Part shown: positions 6,060-10,862 of the stretch, piece after piece | How positions within the stretch are numbered: the stretch's first letter is position 1 | How the letters are laid out: the number at the start of each line of letters is the position of its first letter | Assembly (NCBI GenBank): GCA_008080925.1 | Contig: VMDJ01000102.1 | Location: forward strand, 1-10,862 | DNA length: 10,862 nt | Source: Gammaproteobacteria bacterium | Lineage (GTDB): Bacteria > Pseudomonadota > Gammaproteobacteria > Chromatiales > Chromatiaceae | Direction: 5' to 3' | The notes under the pieces: model-generated | Databases searched by the model: none | Told to the model about the DNA's origin: nothing | What the model saw: the letters and a program-made list of their open reading frames with translations, nothing else | Made by a program: the position numbers and the translations under genes

Positions 6060-7334
6060 ATGGCACATATTGTTGTCTTAGGAGCGGGTACTGGCGGTAT
6101 GCCAGCTGCATACGAATTGCGTGACGAATTGGGCCGTGAGCACCAAATTACTGTCGTCAGCGAAAATCCATATTTCCAGTTTGTGCCATCAAACCCATGG
6201 GTTGGTGTGGGCTGGCGTGATCGTGGTGATATTACTTTTGATATCGCACCTCGTTTAGAGCGTCGCGGTATTAACTTCATTGCTAAGCGTTGCGAAAAGA
6301 TCGATGCGCCAAATTCAAAGTTGATTTTGGATGGCGGCGATGTCGTTGATTACGATTATTTGGTTATCACTACCGGTCCACGTTTGGCATTCGAAGAGGT
6401 TGAAGGTTCAGGTCCTGCGGGTCATACCCATTCGATCTGTACGATTGATCACGCAGAAGGCGTTTATAGCGATTATCAAAAGCTTCTTGAGAAAGGTAGC
6501 GGCACCATTGTGGTTGGTGCGATGCCATTTGCCTCTTGTTTCGGTCCAGCTTATGAGTTTGCGTTCATTCTGGATGCTGACCTGCGTAAGCGTAAGATGC
6601 GTGACAAGGTAAAGATTAAGTATGTGTCTTCTGAGCCATACATTGGCCACTTAGGGTTAGGCGGTGTGGGCGACTCTAAAGGTATGCTCGAATCTGCGAT
6701 GCGCAATCACCATATGGAATGGGTGACTAATGCGAAAACCACGAAGGTTGAAGAAAATAAGTTGCACGTTGAGCAATACAGCGAGCACGGCGAAAAGATC
6801 AAAGATCTTGAGATCGATTTTGACATGGCGATGATGTTGCCAGCGTTCAAAGGTGTTCAATGTGTCGCTGATGTACCTGAGTTGTGTAATCCACGTGGCT
6901 TTGTGTTTGTTGATGAGCATCAACGCAATCCAACCTATAAAAATATCTATTCAGCAGGCGTTTGTATTGCTATTCCGCCTGTTGAAGCAACACCCGTTCC
7001 AACGGGCGCACCTAAGACCGGTTACATGATTGAGTCGATGGTGACTGCATTGGTTCATAACATCCACAATGAGTTGGAAGGCAAAGAGCCATCAGAGAAA
7101 GGTACTTGGAACGCAATTTGTTTGGCGGACATGGGTGATACCGGTGCGGCATTCGTTGCCTTGCCACAGATCCCACCACGTAACGTGGCATGGTTTAAGT
7201 CGGGCAAGTGGGTTCACTTAGCGAAGATCGCTTTCGAGAAATACTTCTTACGTAAGATGAAGAAGGGCACCTCTGAGCCTATCTATGAAAAGTACATTTT
7301 GAGCTTGATGGGTATTAACCGTCTGAAAAAATAA
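6060..7334 (+). CDS. sqr: Sulfide:quinone oxidoreductase (FAD-dependent)
   Basis: Monotopic flavoprotein at the inner membrane that oxidises sulfide to sulfane sulfur or polysulfide and passes electrons to the quinone pool. The 424 residues begin with the FAD dinucleotide motif VLGAGTGGMPAAYEL (6-20); TTGPRL (104-109) is the second FAD region and YSAGVCIAIP (297-306) the third. Three cysteines match the catalytic set described for the Acidithiobacillus ferrooxidans enzyme: C127 (HSICTIDHA), C160 (FASCFGPAYE) and C354 (AICLADMGDTG). The KTGYMIESM block (319-327) and the FVALPQIPPRN block (365-375) are also typical, and the basic amphipathic C-terminus (376-424) suits membrane attachment. ATG with AAGGAG seven bases upstream. 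Single gene with its own promoter and terminator. A related flavocytochrome c sulfide dehydrogenase is less likely because there is no signal peptide and all three SQR cysteines are present. Confidence 0.92.
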   Translation: MAHIVVLGAGTGGMPAAYELRDELGREHQITVVSENPYFQFVPSNPWVGVGWRDRGDITFDIAPRLERRGINFIAKRCEKIDAPNSKLILDGGDVVDYDYLVITTGPRLAFEEVEGSGPAGHTHSICTIDHAEGVYSDYQKLLEKGSGTIVVGAMPFASCFGPAYEFAFILDADLRKRKMRDKVKIKYVSSEPYIGHLGLGGVGDSKGMLESAMRNHHMEWVTNAKTTKVEENKLHVEQYSEHGEKIKDLEIDFDMAMMLPAFKGVQCVADVPELCNPRGFVFVDEHQRNPTYKNIYSAGVCIAIPPVEATPVPTGAPKTGYMIESMVTALVHNIHNELEGKEPSEKGTWNAICLADMGDTGAAFVALPQIPPRNVAWFKSGKWVHLAKIAFEKYFLRKMKKGTSEPIYEKYILSLMGINRLKK

Positions 7335-7351
7335 GCTTAAAAGGCTGAATC

Positions 7352-7388
7352 AACCCGATATCGTGATTGCGGTATCGGGTTTTTTTTT
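7352..7388 (+). terminator. Rho-independent terminator after sqr
   Basis: ACCCGATA (7353-7360) pairs with TATCGGGT (7373-7380). The stem is extended by three more pairs, one of them a wobble, around the loop TGATTG, and nine T follow in 7380-7388. It lies 18 bases past the sqr stop. Confidence 0.93.
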
Positions 7389-7432
7389 GCTCCGGTACAC
7401 TGCGCCCATTGGTTAAATTTCAAAGCAGTTTC

Positions 7433-8650
7433 ATGAAAACAACGATTCAACGTCATAAAACGCAGTGTGTGCGGATCGGGCATGTCCGCGTAGGTGGGGA
7501 TGCACCAGTGGTGGTTCAGTCAATGACCAACACGGATACCGCAGACATTGCCGGTACGGTTGCGCAGATCATTGATTTAGCACGAGCGGGTTCAGAGCTT
7601 GTGCGCATCACCGTGAACAATGAAGAATCGGCTGCTGCCGTTGCGCAGATCCGTCAGCAGCTCGATGCGCAAGGTTGTGATGTGCCTTTGGTCGGTGACT
7701 TTCATTTCAATGGTCATCGCTTGCTTGAAGACTACCCAGAGTGTGCGCAAGCACTCGCAAAATATCGCATCAACCCGGGCAATGTGGGGAGTGGTGAAAA
7801 GCGTGATGCACAGTTCGCCAGCATGATTGAAGCAGCGATTAAATACGATAAAGCGGTACGTATCGGTGTCAACTGGGGCTCGCTTGATAAAGGTTTAGTG
7901 GCATCGATGATGGACGCGAATGCCAAAGCTGATGAGCCGTTAGATGCCGAATCGATCATGAGTGAAATCATGGTGACGTCTGCGCTGCAAAGTGCTGATA
8001 AGGCAGTCGAGATTGGTTTGCCGAAAGATAAGATCGTGCTCTCGTGCAAGATGAGTGGCGTGCAAGATTTGATTCGTGTGTATGAAAAGCTCGCACAGCG
8101 TTGTGATTACGCATTGCATCTGGGTCTGACTGAAGCGGGTATGGGTTCGAAAGGTATTGTGGCTTCTACGGCGGCTTTATCAGTGCTTTTGCAAGAAGGC
8201 ATTGGCGACACTATCCGTATTTCATTGACACCAGAACCAGGCGGTGATCGCACTCAAGAGGTGCGTGTAGGCCAAGAGATTTTGCAGTCGATGGGTTTAC
8301 GAGCCTTTATGCCGCAAGTGATTGCGTGTCCTGGTTGTGGTCGTACGACGAGTACCTATTTTCAGCAGTTAGCGCAGGACATCCAGTCATACCTGAGAAA
8401 TCAGATGCCGATTTGGCGTCAGAAATACCCTGGTGTTGAAGCGTTGAATGTCGCGGTCATGGGTTGTGTAGTGAACGGGCCAGGTGAGAGTAAACATGCT
8501 GATATAGGCATCAGCTTACCGGGTACTGGTGAGCGACCTGCGGCACCCGTTTTTATTGATGGTGAAAAAGCAGTGACGTTAAAAGGCGACAAGATTGCCG
8601 AAGAGTTTCAACAGTTGGTCAACGAATACGTTGAAAAACGGTTTAGTTAA
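7433..8650 (+). CDS. ispG: 4-hydroxy-3-methylbut-2-enyl diphosphate synthase (HMBPP synthase)
   Basis: Iron-sulfur enzyme of the MEP pathway that reductively converts 2-C-methyl-D-erythritol 2,4-cyclodiphosphate to HMBPP, the penultimate step toward isoprenoid precursors. The 405 residues show the TIM-barrel signature VVVQSMTNTDT (26-36), INPGNVGSGEK (113-123) and GLTEAGMGSKG (231-241). The C-terminal 4Fe-4S part has C299 and C302 (CPGCGRT), C345 and E352 (MGCVVNGPGE). It is longer than the 372-residue E. coli form, like many betaproteobacterial and some gammaproteobacterial versions. ATG at 7433 is chosen because the family N-terminus (TTIQRHKT) starts there; upstream in-frame codons run back into the sqr terminator. 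No good Shine-Dalgarno precedes it, only AAGCAG. A GlcG/HbpS-like gene follows after 21 bases; the usual neighbours rodZ and hisS are absent. The reductant is presumably flavodoxin or ferredoxin. Confidence 0.97.
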   Translation: MKTTIQRHKTQCVRIGHVRVGGDAPVVVQSMTNTDTADIAGTVAQIIDLARAGSELVRITVNNEESAAAVAQIRQQLDAQGCDVPLVGDFHFNGHRLLEDYPECAQALAKYRINPGNVGSGEKRDAQFASMIEAAIKYDKAVRIGVNWGSLDKGLVASMMDANAKADEPLDAESIMSEIMVTSALQSADKAVEIGLPKDKIVLSCKMSGVQDLIRVYEKLAQRCDYALHLGLTEAGMGSKGIVASTAALSVLLQEGIGDTIRISLTPEPGGDRTQEVRVGQEILQSMGLRAFMPQVIACPGCGRTTSTYFQQLAQDIQSYLRNQMPIWRQKYPGVEALNVAVMGCVVNGPGESKHADIGISLPGTGERPAAPVFIDGEKAVTLKGDKIAEEFQQLVNEYVEKRFS

Positions 8651-8671
8651 TTCAATTCCAGGGGGAAAGAG

Positions 8672-9160
8672 ATGAATGTAAAGCAGTTGATTGCAGCAAC
8701 CACGATGGCCGCATTAAGCTCAGTCGCTTTAGCGGAAGAGCCTATGATGGTGAACGTGAAGCGTATGTCTTTGGAGACTGCGCAGAAGATTGCCCAAGGT
8801 GCGATTGAAGCGTGCCGTAAAGAAGGTATACAGATTGGTGTTACCGTGGTGGATCGTGATGGCATTGCACAGGTAGTGATGCGTGACACGATTGCACCAA
8901 CTATTACCTTGCCAATCAGCCAAGGCAAAGCGTATGCGGCTGTGATGTTTAATGTTGCCACCTCGGGTTTGAATGATCGTGCGAATACACCGATTGGTCG
9001 TGCGCCGGGTGTGGTGATGTCGCCAGGTGGTGTGCCTATTCAGGCGGCGGGCTCATTGGTTGGTGGTGTCGGTGTCTCTGGTGCGCCAAGTGGTGAAACC
9101 GATGAGATGTGTGCTCTGAAGGGTGTAGAGCAGGTTCAAGATGATCTCGACATGAGCTAA
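8672..9160 (+). CDS. Exported GlcG/HbpS-family (haem-degrading domain, DUF336) protein
   Basis: A 162-residue protein with a Sec signal peptide (MNVKQLIAATTMAAL..., likely cut after ALA at 19-21), predicted periplasmic. The mature part fits PF03928: a helix with SLETAQKIAQGAIEACRKEG (33-52), the strand IGVTVVDRDG (55-64), then SPGGVPI (117-123), GGVGVSGAPSGETDE (131-145) and the terminal C147. Family members include GlcG of the glycolate operon and the streptomycete haem-binding HbpS, so small-molecule or haem binding is plausible; the ligand here is unknown. Start ATG with a purine-rich AGGGGGAAAGAG directly upstream. It is 21 bases after ispG and before a terminator, so it forms an operon with ispG, although no functional link is evident. 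Confidence 0.88.
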   Translation: MNVKQLIAATTMAALSSVALAEEPMMVNVKRMSLETAQKIAQGAIEACRKEGIQIGVTVVDRDGIAQVVMRDTIAPTITLPISQGKAYAAVMFNVATSGLNDRANTPIGRAPGVVMSPGGVPIQAAGSLVGGVGVSGAPSGETDEMCALKGVEQVQDDLDMS

Positions 9161-9179
9161 TTCATTTTGCTGAAAAATC

Positions 9180-9212
9180 AGCCGGCTTCTTGTTTGGGAT
9201 GCCGGCTTTTTT
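9180..9212 (+). terminator. Rho-independent terminator after the GlcG/HbpS-like gene
   Basis: AGCCGGC (9180-9186) pairs with GCCGGCT (9201-9207) across a 14-base loop and is followed by six T (9207-9212). It closes the ispG unit, 19 bases after the stop. Its 3' half is identical over 16 bases to that of the terminator at 5896-5923. Confidence 0.88.
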
Positions 9213-9258
9213 ATGCCTGAAAGGGGAAAACAATTTCGCCCAGACTCCTTGAATACGT

Positions 9259-9264
9259 TAGAAT
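9259..9264 (+). promoter_or_regulatory. Possible -10 element of the dapA promoter
   Basis: TAGAAT matches five of six -10 bases and lies 29 bases before the dapA ATG, directly after the upstream terminator. No recognisable -35 is found at the proper distance, so this stays a weak call. Confidence 0.3.
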
Positions 9265-9293
9265 TTGTGGCTTAATCAGTGGTGGAGCACAAC

Positions 9294-10175
9294 ATGATTC
9301 GTGGCAGTCTTGTCGCCTTAGTAACCCCGATGACCGATGATGGCGCAGTCGATCAGGTAGCGCTTGAGCGTTTGGTCGAGTGGCATATCGCAGAAGGTAC
9401 CGATGCCATTGTGGCAGTGGGTACCACGGGTGAGTCAGCGACGCTGGATGAGGAAGAGCACTGTCACACGATCCGTCGTGTGGTTGAGATAGCTAACGGT
9501 CGTATTCCTGTGATTGCGGGCACAGGCGCTAACAGCACCTCTGAGGCCATTAGTTTAACCAAGTGTGCTAAAACAGCAGGTGTAGATGCTTGCTTGCTAG
9601 TAACGCCCTATTACAACAAACCAACGCAAGAGGGTCTATATCAGCACCATAAGGCGATTGCTGAGGCGGTGGATATCCCTCAAATTCTTTATAACGTACC
9701 GGGTCGCACAGCAGTTGATATGCAACCTGAGACAATCGTGCGTTTATCGAGTATCTCCAACATCATTGGTGTGAAAGAAGCGACCGGTGATCTAGCACGT
9801 ATTGAAAAGTTACGTGCTGAGGTACCTGCGGATTTTGCGATTTACAGTGGCGATGATGCGACAGCACGTGAAGCTATGTTGTTGGGTGCAGATGGTGATA
9901 TTTCGGTTACCGCAAACGTTGCACCAAAAGCGATGCATGAGATGTGTCAGGCGGCGCTGAATAAAGACGCAGATGCGGCAGCTAACATTGATGCGAACTT
10001 ATCGGGATTGCATAAGTCTCTATTCGTTGAGTCGAATCCAATTCCTGTTAAGTGGGCATTGGGTGCGATGGGTATGATGGGTTTTGGTATCCGTCTCCCG
10101 CTCACTCGTTTGTCAGCGCACGCTGAAGCGCCGGTGCGTGACGCGTTGGCTCAAGCGGGCATTGAAACGAAATAA
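9294..10175 (+). CDS. dapA: 4-hydroxy-tetrahydrodipicolinate synthase
   Basis: Cytoplasmic aldolase that condenses pyruvate with aspartate semialdehyde, the first committed step of diaminopimelate and lysine synthesis. At 293 residues it matches E. coli DapA closely in length and in residue numbering. T44 and T45 lie in GTTGES, Y107 in TPYYNKP, Y133 in LYNVPGRT with R138, and the Schiff-base K161 in GVKEATGD. The start is ATG at 9294, six bases after GGAG; two in-frame GTG codons at 9279 and 9282 would add a short tail that is not typical of the family. The gene is followed after 15 bases by bamC, the classic proteobacterial dapA-bamC arrangement. DapA of Gram-negative bacteria is usually feedback-inhibited by lysine; I did not assess that site here. 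Confidence 0.97.
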   Translation: MIRGSLVALVTPMTDDGAVDQVALERLVEWHIAEGTDAIVAVGTTGESATLDEEEHCHTIRRVVEIANGRIPVIAGTGANSTSEAISLTKCAKTAGVDACLLVTPYYNKPTQEGLYQHHKAIAEAVDIPQILYNVPGRTAVDMQPETIVRLSSISNIIGVKEATGDLARIEKLRAEVPADFAIYSGDDATAREAMLLGADGDISVTANVAPKAMHEMCQAALNKDADAAANIDANLSGLHKSLFVESNPIPVKWALGAMGMMGFGIRLPLTRLSAHAEAPVRDALAQAGIETK

Positions 10176-10190
10176 CAACAAAGGTTTTTC

Positions 10191-10862
10191 ATGAAGTACG
10201 GTTACATCATCGCAGGCTTAGCGATTTCATTGGCAGGTTGCAGCAGCTTAGATACAGACGGTCTGATCCCTGATAAGCAGGTTGAGTATAAGCGCGAGCA
10301 ACAAGCTGAGAAGAATCTTGAGCTCCCACCGGATCTGACCTCATCACGTGTGAATGACCGTATGGCAGTGCCTGATAACTTTGCGGGTGTTGGCACTAAC
10401 TACTCTGAATATGTCGTCGATCGTAGTTTGCGTGGTCAGGGTGGTGCGATGCGGACTGGCGGTAGTGTGTTGCCAGCGAATCCAGATATGCGAATCGAAC
10501 GCGATGGTGATGTGCGTTGGTTGACCGTTAAAGCTGACCCTGATGCTTTATGGGATCGTGTACTCGACTTCTGGCAAGACCAAGGTGTGTTGCTGACAGA
10601 GCAGGATCCAGAGGCTGGCATCATGCTAACGAGCTGGTTAGAAAACAGAGCGCTGCTTGGTGACGACATTATTACTCGCACATTAAGTGGCGTGCTTGAA
10701 GGTTTGTATGAAACCGGCTTCCGAGATGCTTATCGTTTGCGTTTCGAGCGTTCGGGTGATCAAACTGAGATCTTCATGACCCATTACGGTATGGAAGAGA
10801 AATTCTCAGGCACTGAGACAGATCGTAACCGTGGTGTGATCTGGGAAACGCGTGATCGTGAT
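10191..10862 (+). CDS. bamC: Outer-membrane assembly lipoprotein BamC (partial, C-terminus off the right edge)
   Basis: Lipoprotein subunit of the BAM complex, which inserts beta-barrel proteins into the outer membrane. An open frame of 224 codons runs from ATG at 10191 to the edge without a stop. Residues 1-16 form a lipoprotein signal with the lipobox LAGC; C17 would be lipidated, and serine at +2 predicts sorting to the outer membrane. The extended N-terminal stretch holds VEYKREQQ (31-38) and LELPPDLT (43-50), the conserved part that in E. coli BamC lies along BamD. The first helix-grip domain follows at about 107-205 (DVRWLTVKADPDALWDRV, TGFRDAYRLRFER, MTHYGMEEK). E. coli BamC has 344 residues, so roughly two thirds are present here. 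The Shine-Dalgarno is AAAGG, six bases upstream. It lies 15 bases after dapA, so co-transcription is expected. Confidence 0.88.
   Translation, partial: MKYGYIIAGLAISLAGCSSLDTDGLIPDKQVEYKREQQAEKNLELPPDLTSSRVNDRMAVPDNFAGVGTNYSEYVVDRSLRGQGGAMRTGGSVLPANPDMRIERDGDVRWLTVKADPDALWDRVLDFWQDQGVLLTEQDPEAGIMLTSWLENRALLGDDIITRTLSGVLEGLYETGFRDAYRLRFERSGDQTEIFMTHYGMEEKFSGTETDRNRGVIWETRDRD

Noticed and set aside
6657..6923. An 88-codon minus-strand frame inside sqr
   Set aside because: It is antisense to the substrate domain of a conserved enzyme and has no supporting start signal.
7367..7432. Upstream TTG start for ispG adding 22 residues
   Set aside because: The added codons read through the sqr terminator stem and T tract, and the family N-terminus begins at 7433.
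7732..8049. A 105-codon minus-strand frame inside ispG
   Set aside because: It is a shadow of a highly conserved enzyme gene; its Ser/Ala-rich composition is what antisense reading gives here.
9279..9293. GTG starts for dapA adding up to five residues
   Set aside because: The GGAG ribosome site lies within that stretch and is spaced correctly for ATG at 9294, which also gives the usual DapA length.
1..10862. Mobile elements, CRISPR array, tRNA or rRNA genes, phage genes
   Set aside because: No transposase, integrase, regularly spaced repeats, terminal inverted repeats with target duplication, or cloverleaf-like sequence was found on reading both strands.

Overview
The window looks like a stretch of chromosome from a mid-GC proteobacterium, most likely a gammaproteobacterium, although a betaproteobacterium is not excluded. 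The main reasons are the dapA-bamC gene pair, which is typical of these classes, and a BamC with the 'TGFRDAYRLR...MTHYGMEE' type of helix-grip domain. The small/large subunit sodium symporter pair, the three-cysteine sulfide:quinone reductase and the Shine-Dalgarno and rho-independent terminator architecture also fit. A working sulfide oxidation enzyme suggests that the cell meets sulfide; whether it lives on sulfur cannot be told from here. No mobile element, tRNA, rRNA, CRISPR array or phage gene is visible, and gene density is high: no gap between genes exceeds about 210 bases.

Left part, minus strand (1-5159). In the direction of transcription there is an EamA/DMT transporter with a TTG start. 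It is followed by a two-gene operon for a DUF4212 small subunit and a VC_2705-type sodium:solute symporter, which ends in a strong terminator. Last comes a serC-serA operon that makes phosphoserine from 3-phosphoglycerate. The serA gene runs off the left edge after 280 codons and is of the compact type.

Right part, plus strand (5332-10862). A divergent promoter region separates the EamA gene from an exported DUF302 protein with its own terminator. Then come sqr with its own promoter and terminator, a unit of ispG plus an exported GlcG/HbpS-like protein with a terminator, and dapA-bamC, where bamC runs off the right edge.

The genes do not form one pathway. They are neighbouring short transcription units: serine synthesis, organic-acid uptake (inferred), a drug/metabolite-type permease, sulfide oxidation to the quinone pool, the iron-sulfur step of the MEP isoprenoid pathway, the first committed step of lysine/diaminopimelate synthesis, and outer-membrane protein assembly. 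The less understood parts are the two small exported proteins (DUF302 and GlcG/HbpS families), the Ca2+-loop-like insert in the symporter, and several dyad symmetries placed at promoters. I did not find clear evidence of a wholly new multi-gene system.
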